A stretch of 64,000 nucleotides of DNA from Metarhizium brunneum (GCF_013426205.1 NC_089423.1:4216001-4280000); one strand, 5' to 3'; shown: positions 11,983 through 23,143, counted from the stretch's first letter. A program made the numbers and translations. The notes: generated by a model from the sequence alone, not told the origin.

Positions 11983-12479
11983 ATTCCAGATACAGAATTA
12001 AGAGCAAATGAGTTTTATATGTATTCTCTCATTTTTTCTATTTCAAACTATGCGTTCAGTGATCAGATCTCCAGACTTTGTCTTTTACTAGTAGTACGCT
12101 GCCTCTGTGGAGATGCAGAACGGGGCAAATGATGTTGTACGCTGTACAAACTGTTCAAACAGGGCTCTCCTTGAGAAGCGAACATATCCCCCAACTGAAG
12201 AAACCCGCAAAGGTTATTGTGCCTCGCTGTTAATAGCTAGTAGGAAGATCTGGTTCTAAAGACGACCAGAAAAGTGCTGGGAGTGAGACCAAAAAGTGCC
12301 GGGCACGTGCCTCAAGTGTGTGTCCAATGTGATGACTTGATTGCACCAGATGTGTTGATTGGGCGCCCAAATGTGTAGCCGTTGAGTAAGGGTACATACA
12401 AAGGCTCTCGAATAGGTCCAATGCCAGTAGTGACGCGGCCGAGGCTTTCATGCGCAGCGTGACCAACTTATCTATTATG

Positions 12480-12535
12480 TACGTAGTAAGTACCTAGGTA
12501 TTAGGTGGTAAATAATATTGGTTAAGTACCTAGAT
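12480..12535. repeat. Short palindrome cluster upstream of wc-1
   Basis: Two copies of AAGTACCTAG are present within 56 bp, one inside AAGTACCTAGGTATTAGG. It belongs to the dispersed intergenic motif family noted at 7630-7681. Confidence 0.65.
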
Positions 12536-13345
12536 GCAGAAGCAAATGGAGAGACCAGGCAAGAGGCGAGAGGCAAAAGGTCATATCCACAACCAGAATT
12601 TGACAACCCAACAAGCTTGTTGACACTGGCTGACATGCATGTGCAATGGCTTTAACATGACGCGGAAGGTACCGGTTCGTAGCCAAGTTGATGATTTTAT
12701 ACACGGTGGGACGCGGGCTCACTAGTGACATACAATCATACTTAAGTGAAGTATGTTGCATGTTGCTGGAGAGTGTAGATAGAGAGACGTGGGCGGGATT
12801 GTAGCGCCAATGCACCTAATTGAGTGTTCATTGAGCCGACGGGTGAAGAGACATTGACTGATTGAAGGCCCACACCTGCTGCACCCACGACTTGGGAGCG
12901 CCTCCAGCTCACCCCCTCATCCGTCTACTTCCTCAGCCAAGTGATCGAAAAGTTTCTAGCTCTAACACTTGCAATCACACCCCCGCCACACACAAGATTC
13001 CATCAACACGTAACGTCCGACTCGACATTGTATACCCGTTACCAGAATCCTTGACTGTCGCCGCTACTGTATTCCTATCCAATCCACCCGGCTGTGCTCA
13101 GGAACGTACAGAGAACCCTTTGCCAAGGAAAGCCATCATTTCTGTCATCAAGTACTGGGGCTATACGGAAGAGAAGCTATCGTGGGGAAGTTGAATTTGT
13201 CGGGGATCTCGATTTTATTCAAGTTCGTCTTCCTATCGAGACCGTGAAGATATTCGGCCCACCTTGGGGGGTAAGCTGCATATCTTGACTGCTGTACCCG
13301 TCCCGTTGAAAGGGCGACGGAGCCGTCTTCCTAGATGCTGTTACC

Positions 13346-16300
13346 ATGGACGACTACTACAAAACTAATGCGCTGCCTCCCCAGGAGGGGCAGCGTCAAA
13401 TGCCACAACAACACGAGGGGCAGCAACAGCAGCAGCAACAGCCATCCGGCAATGTCATCGACATGATCAATCGTTCATCGGTATCAGGCTCGCAAATGTC
13501 TCTGCAACCCCCACCGTCCGCGATGCCACAACTTATACAGAACCAGCCGATGATATCAGGGGACTCTCTGGATGATATCATAAGGAATAATCATACTGAG
13601 ATGCACCGCCGAAAGAGCATGCCCCATGCTTACGGAAGTCCCCTCATGCAAGATGAAAACCCTCGGCGAATGTCTTCTATCGCGGCCTCTGAGGATGTCA
13701 TGGCCTTTGACCCAAGTCAGCATGACTTGGGAAACTTCCAGTTTTCACAGCCCGTTGGCTCATCATTTCATGGCATCAATCCAAGTTTAGAAATGACAGA
13801 TCAGATGGGAGGTTTTGTTACCGATGCTACTGACTACTCTGGAATTTCCGCCGACCTGATCGGTCCCATGAATCCACCTCCCTTCGGCAACGTCGAATTG
13901 AGCCAGATGCCGAACGAACCTTCACTATCACTCTTCCCACCATCACCTGTTCCTGGAGCAGGGTCTGGGGCGAGGCCCATGAATAGTGGGTTTGTTTCTG
14001 GACAGATGCCCAACTTGAGTGCGACATTCGGGACGGAACCGGCGCCGAGTAGCTCGACTCTGACAGCAACTTCGAATACGCTACCCGGCTCTATAGACGA
14101 CCATCCCGATGGCATGATGCATATCTCGACCTCGCAGTTGAATGCCGTGAATCCACCGGCGAGTCGGGTGCCTGAAACAATGGTTGCAAACCCCGTGTCG
14201 AGCAACTTGGGGCAACCGTTACCGCATTCGCTGTCAAGGCACATATCTTCCGAGTCAGGGATCACTCAGCCAAGTTCTACATCTGGGCCCACTACCCCAG
14301 CCACGACATCAACTCCTCGAGAAAGCAAGGAGAAAACAATATACTCCAAGAGTGGGTTCGATATGCTGAAAGCACTGTGGCTGGTGGCTACAAGGAAAGA
14401 CCCGAAGATTCATCTCGGGGCTGTTGACATGTCATGTGCATTTGTCGTCTGTGACGTCACAATGAACGACTGCCCAATCATTTATGTGTCAGATAATTTC
14501 CAGAATCTTACGGGATACAGTCGCCATGAGATTGTAGGTCAGAATTGTCGCTTTCTTCAAGCGCCAGACGGCAAGGTTGAGGCTGGGTCCAAACGTGAAT
14601 TCGTGGATGATGGTGCCGTTTATAATTTGAAGAACATGATTCGTGAGGGCCGTGAGGTTCAACAAAGCTTGATTAACTATCGAAAAGGCGGGAAGCCGTT
14701 TCTAAATTTACTTACCATGATACCAATCCCATGGGACACGGACGATATCAGATATTTCATTGGATTCCAGATCGACCTAGTTGAATGCCCAGATGCTATT
14801 TCAGGACAAGAGCTGGGCGGCGTCAAAGTCAATTACAAGCACAATGATATTGGTCAGTATATCTGGACACCGCCAGCTTCTAGTCAATGGCAGCCAGAGA
14901 ACGGACAAACGCTGGGGGTTGATGATGTATCAACACTCCTTCAGCAATTTAGCCCAAAGGGATTGGTGTCTGATTGGCATAAGCAGTCCTGGGACAAGAT
15001 GCTATTGGAGAACACCGATGATGTTGTACATGTCCTGTCCCTCAAAGGGTTATTCTTGTATTTATCCCCGTCTTCGAAACGAGTTCTGGAGTATGATGCT
15101 ATTGACCTCGTCGGCAATTCCTTATCCTCGGTTTGCCATCCCTCCGACATTGTACCTGTTACGCGAGAATTGAAGGATGCGACAGCTAGCGCCCAAGTCA
15201 ATATTGTTTTCAGGATAAGACGGAAGCAAAGCGGGTATACGTGGTTTGAAAGTCATGGGTCATTATTTGTTGAGCAGGGTAAAGGTAGGAAGTGTCTCAT
15301 CTTGGTTGGCCGCAAACGACCCGTCTTTGCACTTAGTCGCAAAAACTTAGAGTCAAATGGTGGCATCGGTGATAGTGAGCTGTGGACCAAGTTGTCAACT
15401 TCTGGAATGTTCTTGTTTGTTTCATCGAATGTCCGGTCGTTATTGGATTTGCAGCCCGAATCACTTGTCGGCACAAGCATCCAAGAGCTCATGCGAAAGG
15501 AATCTCGCCTTGATTTCGGGCGACAAATTGAAGCGGCTCGGCGAGGAAAAATTGTTTCCTGCGAGCACGAAGTCCAGAATCGTCGAGGCCAGGGTCTTCG
15601 GGCCCTAACCATACTGTATCCGGGTGATGCTCCAGAAGGGCAGAAGCCATCATTTCTACTCGCACAGACAAAGTTGGTGAAAGCCAATCGTGTTGTCCTA
15701 GCGACTGCAACGAGCAATAGCCAAGCAGCCTCAACGTCGTCTCAATCTAACGCAGTTCCTGAATTACATTCGGGTGCAGGGCAGGTCTCCCAACCCCCTG
15801 GAGGGGGTTTGCCCCTCGGGACACAGGATGCAGCCTTAGCAGCCTTAGCAGCCGAAGACAACATCTTCGACGAGCTTCGGACGACGAAATGCTCCAGCTG
15901 GCAATTTGAGCTGAGACAGATGGAGAAGGTGAATAGAATTCTTGCCGAAGAGCTTGGTGGGCTTCTGTCCAACAAAAAGAAGAGAAAACGACGAAAGGGG
16001 GTCGGAAATATGGTCAGAGACTGTGCAAATTGTCATACTCGCAATACACCGGAATGGCGACGTGGCCCAAGTGGACAAAGGGATCTTTGCAACAGCTGTG
16101 GACTCCGTTGGGCGAAACAGGCAAGTATTCCCTAAGAAACCTACAGATTTACCTTCATACTCATTCCCGTCTTAGACCGGACGTGTGTCGCCGCGGAACT
16201 CTTTTCGGGGAGGCAATAATGGCAACGGCGATTCACAGAGCAAGAAGTCTCCATCTCCCATTCATTCATCTCCTTTGCATAAAGAATTTGCTTCTGAGAA

Positions 16301-16523
16301 CCCAACTTCGCAAGCTGTGGTAGCCAAGGGCGACACAGACGAGACCGACATGCTGAATCCCTCACAGCTAGGCAACCACGTTTCCAGCGAAGCATCAGAA
16401 TCCAACTTGGTTCAAAGACAGATGATGGCGATGCCACCTCCGAGCCAGCCGTCACTTTCGAGTGGTGCGGCAGGTTCGGGTATGACGTCTATTCGTGAAG
16501 AACATGAAGCGAGTCAGTCATAG
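13346..16523 (+). CDS. wc-1: White Collar-1 blue-light receptor / GATA transcription factor
   Basis: Two exons, 13346-16120 and 16176-16523, give 1040 aa. The 55-nt intron has a GC donor (CAG|GCAAGT) and is placed immediately after the zinc finger; joining yields WAKQ-TGRVSPRN, the conserved WC-1 sequence. Domains in order: Gln-rich N-terminus (about 20-40), a LOV domain around residues 365-480 with the flavin-adduct Cys401 in GQNCRFLQ, PAS-B about 555-640, PAS-C about 675-780, a basic nuclear localisation run KKKRKRRK near 877, and a GATA finger at 893-917 (CANC...CNSC). WC-1 binds FAD, pairs with WC-2 and activates light-induced and clock genes. ATG 13346 lies in a strong ACCATGG context. 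A 43-codon upstream frame starts at 13335 in weak context and overlaps the start, so leaky scanning is plausible. Confidence 0.96.
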
Positions 16524-16532
16524 ACTGTTGAC

Positions 16533-16976
16533 ATGACGACACGCCGCATTCATTTTTCCATTCCTTCCTTTGCTTTTACTTCTACCGCTAATGTAGTTGC
16601 CCGTTGCAAGTTTGCACTGTACCAAGGCAATGCTAGTATTTACCTGCTCCTCAGGTTTGCAAGGTCCCCAGGCAACCCAACTCTGTTCAAACTGGCTCAA
16701 GACTCTTCTATCTTACCTCATTGATACCCCTTCGTCATCGGTATTGGATGGCTGTTTGTGCTATCCGCGTGCGGACTACTAAATGAGCCGGTGAATAAAG
16801 CTGTTTTTGGTGAAACAATTGGGTCATGGTCGGCTACGGAGAAGAAATGGTTATCTTACACATTGACCTATTGGAAAGCCTGGTTCCCCCCAGCGCTATA
16901 CGGTGTGGGATATGTTTTTCTGGCCGGGTGCGCTTTTTGGTGTATACGAGGCATTGAGGACTTGGCATACATATGA
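16533..16976 (+). pseudogene. Possible gene remnant: open frame interrupted by one TGA, membrane-like C-terminal half
   Basis: One frame runs from ATG 16533 to TAG-like termination at 16976, broken only by a TGA at 16722-16724. The upstream part has 63 codons with no recognisable domain. The part after the TGA encodes about 80 residues with two hydrophobic segments (FVIGIGWLFVLSACGLL and ALYGVGYVFLAGCAFW) separated by a Trp-rich polar stretch. That composition looks protein-like rather than random 3' flank. I recognise no family. It could be a decayed small membrane protein, an exon whose partner I cannot place, or chance. No ATG lies in frame after the TGA. Confidence 0.2.
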
Positions 16977-17395
16977 GAATACACGAAACCAAAGTTCTTC
17001 TTGCACTTATTTTCTAATCCATCATATGTCCGGCACGCATCGTCATGTTGTGCACGGCCTTGTAGATGGCCAGCATCCTACCACGTCTTGCGCCTCTACA
17101 AATAGAATATGATGGAGGGGAGGCAGTGGTGTAATCCTCACTTAGACTTGGCTGGCTCTGCCGAGACTTGGCAAAGCCACCGGTGACACGAGTGAGTATG
17201 ATGTAATAGGAACAAAGCACAGGCGCACAGGGTACCAGCAAGGGAGCAGAGGGGTTTGCTGCGGGCAATATTAGCCACCCCCACCATAAGCCTCCGGGAG
17301 GGGGCTGGGCAGATAATGCTTCACTCCTCCTTCTAGCTTCCATCGACCATGATTTGATAACTGGCAAAACCACCAGAGGAAACATTAGCCAGCCT

Positions 17396-17520
17396 TATAT
17401 AAAGCCCTTGCGCTTAAGGAATTCGTTTGGTACCTTAGGACTGGAGTCCCTTCGTCAAGGACGCTAGTTGATACCCTCAACTGTACGATCAGACTTCTTC
17501 CTGGGCAACATGTATAAATA
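17396..17520 (+). promoter_or_regulatory. TATA-like elements upstream of Mog1
   Basis: TATATAAA at 17396-17403 and TATAAATA at 17513-17520 lie about 170 and 50 bp before the Mog1 start codon. The distal one is at a plausible core-promoter spacing. The assignment is by sequence only. Confidence 0.35.
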
Positions 17521-17568
17521 CTGACAATCGCGCAAGTCGCCTGCCTAGCAGCTTCACGCGGAACGAAA

Positions 17569-18330
17569 ATGCCGGGATACCACGTCACTCCCCTTTACGG
17601 AGGTGCGATTGTTTGCGACATACCAGAGAAGTTTGCCGATGTCAGGTAAGTCACAGAGAAAAATCGAAACTAGGACTGAGCCCGTCTCCCATCCTATCGA
17701 TCACGGCATAACATGTCCACAGCAAACTACGTCAAGTGCCAGATAACCAAGAGGTATGGATCGATAAGGACGGATATACCAGCATTATCTTTGATATTAC
17801 AGAGCGAGTCGGCGAGCCGGGACATGGCCCCGAGATCGATGGTCGCGCAATGACTACACACCTAGAAGACATGGTAGGGTCAGATATTGATACTGTAAAG
17901 ATCTGGAATACCGCAGAAACTGAGTTTTCTCGCCTCGAGTACGTGCCCCGTCGAGCAGTGAGAAATATTTGGCTGGGGACGTCTGCCTTTTTGTCATGTG
18001 ATTTTGGCTAACATGCGACACTGATTCAGGTCGAAACCCCCAGCGTACACGCTCATCGCTACCCAGACCCCAAGGACCGGGCAATCTCGTCAAGGCGGCT
18101 CGCCACCAGACTTCACAGCTATCATAATGACTCTGTTGCGGCTGGAGAAATACAAATCAGATATTCTCATTACAATCAATGTGCCGCATATAAAAGGGGA
18201 GTATGACGAAGACGAGGTTGACCTAGAGCTTGGCAAGCAGGGTAAGCTGATTGGAGATGCCGTGGAATACTCGGCTCGGATCTGGGAATCGCTTAAGATC
18301 AAAGACTGGGGTCTATTTGGAGAATCGTAA
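17569..18330 (+). CDS. mog1: Ran-binding nuclear import protein Mog1
   Basis: Exons 17569-17645, 17723-17938 and 18030-18330 encode 197 aa. The introns are 77 and 91 nt, and each splice keeps frame. The start is fixed by the family N-terminus, YHVTPLYGGAI followed by PEKFADVS, in which the small protein enters its first strand and the LYGGAI loop. The rest shows the Mog1 pattern: LRQVPDNQEVW, a DITERV stretch, HLEDM before the second intron, and LLRLEKYKSDILITIN followed by an acidic loop near the C-terminus. Mog1 binds Ran-GTP and promotes nucleotide release in the nucleus, supporting protein import. It is convergent with the GCNA-like gene, with 318 bp between their stop codons. TATA-like sites precede it. 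Confidence 0.93.
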
Positions 18331-18648
18331 CTTGAATATGAAATGGCAACTACCAGACGCTGTATTTGAAATGGCTTTGCATTGGTTCTATCAAATAGCA
18401 GGTGCTGGACAACTGCACATTGTCCCAAATGTACTATGGCTATGTCACCAGTACGCTGAGACTGAGAGGAAGTTCTTACTGAAAGTTCTCTGGAATGCCG
18501 TTTCTTTGGGCAGTTTCTTGATCCATTTTGAAATCTGGTTATGAATACTAGTCCCTATGATCATTACAGTATGAAATCCCTATTGTACAGGCCTAAACGC
18601 CACTCGATTGCTTGGTAAGAGTGCCACAACTGCTATTGCCCATGTTAT
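18331..18648. other. Convergent intergenic region, Mog1 / GCNA-like
   Basis: A 318-bp shared 3' flank. No gene or repeat is seen. Confidence 0.5.
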
Positions 18649-20757
18649 TCAATCGCCAAGAGTCAAATCAACCATTAATTTGGTAGTAAAATGGGCTTGG
18701 GTATCGTCTGGCCGTTTCCTTATTACCATGTCCTCTTTTGTATGGGAACTGGCATTCTCCTGCTTCTTCTTCTTCTCAATAGCCCATTTTTCAGCGATTA
18801 TCTTCAAAATTTCTCGCTGCGGAACGTCAGGATTCTCCCGCTTCACCAATTTCATCTGATCCTTCACAAACAGCTGGTATTCGCTTTGCCCTGATGCGCC
18901 GCTATTATTTGCAACTTTGGCTCTTGGGGCAGGTTTGACTTGCTTGAGCTCGCCTTTGCAGGTCCCGCATCGGTGACGCTGCGTATCAATGCTTTTAGAA
19001 TGCCTCTTGTACCCCAGTCCGCAATTAGTACACTCCCATTTGTACTTGAAATTAATTTCGTAAGCATGTTTGGTGGTTACGTGAATGCCCCTGTGACCGA
19101 AGATACGAGAGCATTTTGATGCCCAGGATTTGAACTCTTTCCCATGGGGATTAGTCGTCAAACCGTTAATCATAAAGGTAGTCAAATGACAGAATTCGTG
19201 TGCAAGCACATTGAGAAGCCTGTTTTCATCATCGATAACCTTGTCGGCAAGTTCGATTGAAGCATGGTGTTTATGCATTGTGTCAACAATTGACCCGTCA
19301 GATTGCTTAGTTCGGACGGTCTCGCGTCGCCAGTTCGCCCGGCCGGCAGTGGTGTGAAGACTTTTGGTCCAAACAATCTTCACGCCATTTGTAGAGTTGG
19401 TTAGTTTGGAAATCTGACTGTTTGCAATTTGGAGATCCAGCTCCCGAAGAAAATTTTCAGCTATGGCTTGTTTTGTCGCCTCGAATTCCATCTTCTTTCC
19501 TTTTCTCAAGACTCCTTTCGACTGGTTTACGGTGCATTCCGGCTTGATTTTTTTTTGACGAGTAGGCTCCCAATTCCAGTCGTCAACAAGCGTCTCAGCC
19601 AAGGACGCATTTGGGGTAGATCCACGTGGCTTCCGTGGAATAGCCTGGTGCTTGTGAGATGAGCTCAGAGTTTCAGGAGGACTGCTAGGTGGTGTGATAA
19701 AGACGGGCAGATTATGTATGGGCTTGGAACCATCGTCAGTGGACAGCTCATGAGAATCTATTTGCATTTGTTCGAACAAGCTCAATAGGTCCTCGTGATC
19801 AGATGGTGTAATCGACCGAATAGCCGAGAGCTTCCCTGGCAGGGCTGATTCATTGTCGAGTTTAATCGATGATACCCTGTTTGGACTCGGAACATTCTCT
19901 CTAATTGGCTTAAGCGGTCCTTCGGATCCAGTCTGCCTAGTATCATTATAGTCTGTTGAAACAGATGAGCGTTCATCATCAAGAGAATTATATGTGAATT
20001 TGCCAATGCCGGGAGGGAAAGATACAGACGCGGATCCAGGGTTGAGACTTGAAAAACTGCCCGTCTTAGGATCATCATCACAGCAAAAATTCGATCCACC
20101 AACAGCCAAAGTGCTGTTGATACTGGAACTATGGGCTGAGTTTTCCGCAGATATTTGTTGATGCGACCCGTGATGACAAAGCTCCTGGTCCGAGGATGAT
20201 AGTAGAGTCCAGGACATTGTTTGATTAGGACTATCAAGATTCTCTCGTATCCCGGCAGATCTCGATCCTGAGTTTTTCCTTTCTCGTTCTTCTGTCGATA
20301 GTGGAACTAATGGACCTTTCCTCAGCACTTCTGAGCAGCCTTTTGCTTTTCGTGTAGGAGAGATGAGACTAAGTGCGTTGATGCGAGCTGGACGAGCTAA
20401 TGCTGGAGGAGAGTCGTTTTCGAATTCAGTAACCAAGCCTAGCTTTGCAGGGGATTCTCTCATGGTGGTCTGTGAGAGAGCTTGTATTCCATCGTGATCG
20501 TGTGCGCTCCATGGCTGGAATAAGGGGTTGTCGGCTGCCTGATCACGTCCACGCAGTCGTCGCATTTTGCGACTTGAGGCTGTTTGGGTATTTTTGGGTA
20601 CGAGATCACTTCTGGTTGGGGTAGAAATACGAGGGACAGAGTTTGTGCATTCAACCTCGGAATCACCACCCTTTTGCCTCGACGCTTGCCTCGACCGTGT
20701 ACATTGATGTGACAATTCATCATCACTGGTAGGCAAAAAATCAGCCAAGCGAGCCAT
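18649..20757 (-). CDS. GCNA-like SprT metalloprotease with zinc ribbon, HMG box and SUMO-interaction-like tail
   Basis: A single exon encodes 702 aa. Residues 1-430 are a long Ser/acidic disordered region. A SprT-like protease domain follows, with HEFCH at 520-524 and a likely third zinc ligand His538 in TNPHGKEF. A zinc ribbon has pairs C576/C579 and C597/C600. An HMG-box-like segment covers about 628-662 (SEYQLFVKDQMKLVK, then IIAEKWA). The protein ends MVDLTLGD, matching a hydrophobic SUMO-interaction motif. This order is that of GCNA/ACRC proteins, which act on DNA-protein crosslinks, unlike Spartan, which carries PIP and UBZ motifs. Function in repair is inferred from the family. The start ATG opens with MARLADFLPTSDDE and no better candidate exists upstream. 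It is divergent from FKS1 across 3.3 kb. Confidence 0.88.
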   Translation of the reverse strand: MARLADFLPTSDDELSHQCTRSRQASRQKGGDSEVECTNSVPRISTPTRSDLVPKNTQTASSRKMRRLRGRDQAADNPLFQPWSAHDHDGIQALSQTTMRESPAKLGLVTEFENDSPPALARPARINALSLISPTRKAKGCSEVLRKGPLVPLSTEERERKNSGSRSAGIRENLDSPNQTMSWTLLSSSDQELCHHGSHQQISAENSAHSSSINSTLAVGGSNFCCDDDPKTGSFSSLNPGSASVSFPPGIGKFTYNSLDDERSSVSTDYNDTRQTGSEGPLKPIRENVPSPNRVSSIKLDNESALPGKLSAIRSITPSDHEDLLSLFEQMQIDSHELSTDDGSKPIHNLPVFITPPSSPPETLSSSHKHQAIPRKPRGSTPNASLAETLVDDWNWEPTRQKKIKPECTVNQSKGVLRKGKKMEFEATKQAIAENFLRELDLQIANSQISKLTNSTNGVKIVWTKSLHTTAGRANWRRETVRTKQSDGSIVDTMHKHHASIELADKVIDDENRLLNVLAHEFCHLTTFMINGLTTNPHGKEFKSWASKCSRIFGHRGIHVTTKHAYEINFKYKWECTNCGLGYKRHSKSIDTQRHRCGTCKGELKQVKPAPRAKVANNSGASGQSEYQLFVKDQMKLVKRENPDVPQREILKIIAEKWAIEKKKKQENASSHTKEDMVIRKRPDDTQAHFTTKLMVDLTLGD

Positions 20758-21193
20758 TTTCCACTACGAACTGGAACCGTATGGGCCGCAAGGTGGGCTG
20801 CAAGGGGACAGACAGATTGTCGTCTGGCCACGATATGCGTAAACAAAAAGAGACGAATAAGAGCTATTTCCACAATAACAAAGAATGCTATGATATGAAC
20901 ACCACGTAGACACTGCTTTGTGGTCTGAAGCCACGAGTTTGTAAACACAGCCGGTCCATGGAGTAGAAAGAGTTGCCACAGCAACGGAATGTCACGTGTA
21001 GTTGGATGGGGTTGCTGGCAACTGATTTTCGTGACATTTCAGTGTTCATTTCGGCGTGGAAGCATCAGTGGATATGAGAAAAACGGAATATGTACATACA
21101 TACTCCGTACACTGTAGGTATCGGGCACTTAGGTGAGTGCCTACAGGCTTAAGTGACCAACGCATAATCGTGTCCTGCATCCATGATCAGACA

Positions 21194-21214
21194 GGCCAGG
21201 CCAGGCCAGGCCAG
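21194..21214. repeat. GGCCA tandem repeat
   Basis: Four direct GGCCA units are readable in a row, followed by degenerate CCCAGTGGCC sequence. Confidence 0.85.
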
Positions 21215-21520
21215 CCCAGTGGCCTAGGGCTGGGCACCTGGGTACTAGGTAGTAGTACGAATAGTTTGTACTCCGTACTCCGTATTTTCAGATCCTGGTG
21301 CATGCATGTCCTTCGTACTCATTAACTGATGGAGACGCCGTACAATGCCGATTGTGCCGACTCGTCCTGGCACCCTGATGCTGATGAAAGGGGTTCGTCG
21401 CACTGCCCCACACGACTTTTTGCCCCTGAATGTGGCTGTGCCAAAACCGAAGACCCTGGTAAACTCCATGGTTGCTTATCGCCCAGTCATTGGGAAGTGC
21501 CTGCCAATTTATTAATAGCG

Positions 21521-21586
21521 TGGAGTACGGAGTACCTTAGGTACTTAAGTACATGCATCATCTAAGTACCTAGGTACTTTACGCAG
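21521..21586. repeat. Composite palindrome cluster (GGAGTACGGAGTACC plus GTACCTAGGTAC)
   Basis: Both intergenic word families meet here. A GGAGTACGGAGTACC unit is followed by TTAGGTACTTAAGTAC and AAGTACCTAGGTACTT, so most of the 66 bp can pair with itself. Confidence 0.7.
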
Positions 21587-22239
21587 TCCGGAATAGAGGT
21601 TTCTCACTCTAACCCCTCTTGCCCCTGAGTTATCAACTACCTCGGTGCGGAGGTAGACACCTATTTCGACGTTTTCTTTTACTCAGTAAAGCTACTTAAG
21701 TAGGCTTCTCGTCGGGGTCCTCCCCTATAAACTTCATTAATGCTCTCTCATAACAGATCAGTCGCTGCTACCATACTGCCCTGTCTACAGCCTTGCCCAA
21801 GTCGTTAACGGGATTGCAGTTCCAGCACTTCCTGCTTTAAATATGTTCGCAGAACCCAGTATTCAGGCACTTGATCATAATTGACGACACAATTCTACTT
21901 GTAAAGTTCCTACATGTCCTCATAACCATCCCACTGGGCACGAGGCTTTGCTTCGGAGGATACAGGGCGTGTATTGTAACAGCCGCACCACTGGTCAGGC
22001 GCATGAGTTGTCTACTTAAGTACTTACGGGATTGGTAAGCAGTAGGTCCGTACTTGGCAAGTTAGATTGGTTTGGCAACGTCAGAGAGCTTTGCATGCAG
22101 CGAATTACCTAGACACGCCCGCGCGTATCATGGCGCCTGCGATCAATGATAGGACTACAAGTTAGAGCACTGTGACACAACCTCGCTAGTTCGGGGCCTC
22201 CGGAAAAGACATAAAGCAAGCGTACATGGAAGGAATATG

Positions 22240-22258
22240 AAAAAAAAAAAAAAAAAAA
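22240..22258. repeat. Poly(A) tract of 19
   Basis: An uninterrupted run of 19 A is followed after 4 nt by TAGTACTCCGTACGGAATAC. No coding remnant or target-site duplication is seen around it, so a retroposon tail is not supported. Confidence 0.8.
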
Positions 22259-23103
22259 GATAGTACTCCGTACGGAATACAGCACCTGCAATTACGGTAT
22301 CAATGACGGCATCGGCATTTTTCGCCACACGATCGTGTCGGCTGAAAAGACCCCCACTTGGCGCGCATAATTCTATTAATGTAATTGCCATTGGTGTGCC
22401 CCAACTATTATCTGCGGACATAAACGTAACGGGCAGGAGTACGTACTACATTGCAATTGATGCTCAAGTAGACGCCTACTTGTCTTGCTCCAATGGTCTG
22501 AAGGCTTAGATGGACATTTCACAATGCGAAGTCCTTTGAAAGGCTTGACAATATCTTCGAGGTTTAATTCGGTAACATTAGCCATGTCGAATGCTAACAT
22601 TGAACGGACGGACTTGGATAAAGCACCAGTGTTGTATGTACGGAGGTACGCCTGTTGTTGAGGCGCTGAGAGGCGTTTATTCTACGGTCTAGTGAATTAC
22701 CATGAATCCTTGGTGCTTTTTGCAACCCTGGAGTCTTGGGCGATGGGCGAGGGACAACCGTACCAGCTGGGCTTGCTTGTCTGGCACACGTTGGAAGATT
22801 TGGAAGTCTATGCGTTTTCACCGCTACCCACACGGTAAGATGCCGCTGGGCGGTTGGTGTGCTATGACAATCAACGGGACTTACTCGTTCGCTCTGCACT
22901 GACTGCGGCCCATTGGCATCCACGTCTGTGATGTGCTGGCATGGTTCCTGTGCGACTTGTGTGCAATCGCGACTCCACCCTCAAGCAGGCCATCGGGGGT
23001 GAGCGAGTACGGAGTACTAAATTGATCAATTGATGGCATTTCAACAAGCTTGCTGATTGAGCAACAGGGGATTGTTGTCGGGGCTAACTGTGGAACATGT
23101 ACT

Positions 23104-23143
23104 ACCACATACTAAGTACCTACTAAAGGTACCTAGTAGATTA
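23104..23143. repeat. Short palindrome cluster (AAGTACCTAC / GGTACCTAG)
   Basis: The words TAAGTACCTACT and AAAGGTACCTAGTAG occur in succession within 40 bp, about 1 kb before the FKS1 start. It belongs to the dispersed motif family. Confidence 0.6.

Larger units (their letters stand above)
11660..13345. other. Intergenic region upstream of wc-1
   Basis: About 1.7 kb containing the Kap121 3' flank and the wc-1 promoter and long leader. It holds an (AGCAA)n-type repeat at 11956-11982 and palindromic GTACCTAGGTA elements at 12480-12535. Several upstream ATGs precede the wc-1 start, the last at 13335. I see no independent gene. A 110-codon open frame at 12862-13194 has no domain and begins at a non-ATG codon. 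Confidence 0.5.
16524..17568. other. Intergenic region, wc-1 to Mog1
   Basis: About 1 kb. The first 450 bp hold an unexplained open frame interrupted by one TGA (see the entry at 16533-16976). The last 200 bp carry TATA-like sequences before Mog1. Confidence 0.45.

Noticed and set aside
12862..13194. 110-codon frame in the wc-1 leader
   Set aside because: It starts at TTG and has no domain. It is more likely part of the leader.
22240..22258. Poly(A) tract as the tail of a retroposon
   Set aside because: No coding remnant, no target-site duplication and no matching 5' body are visible.
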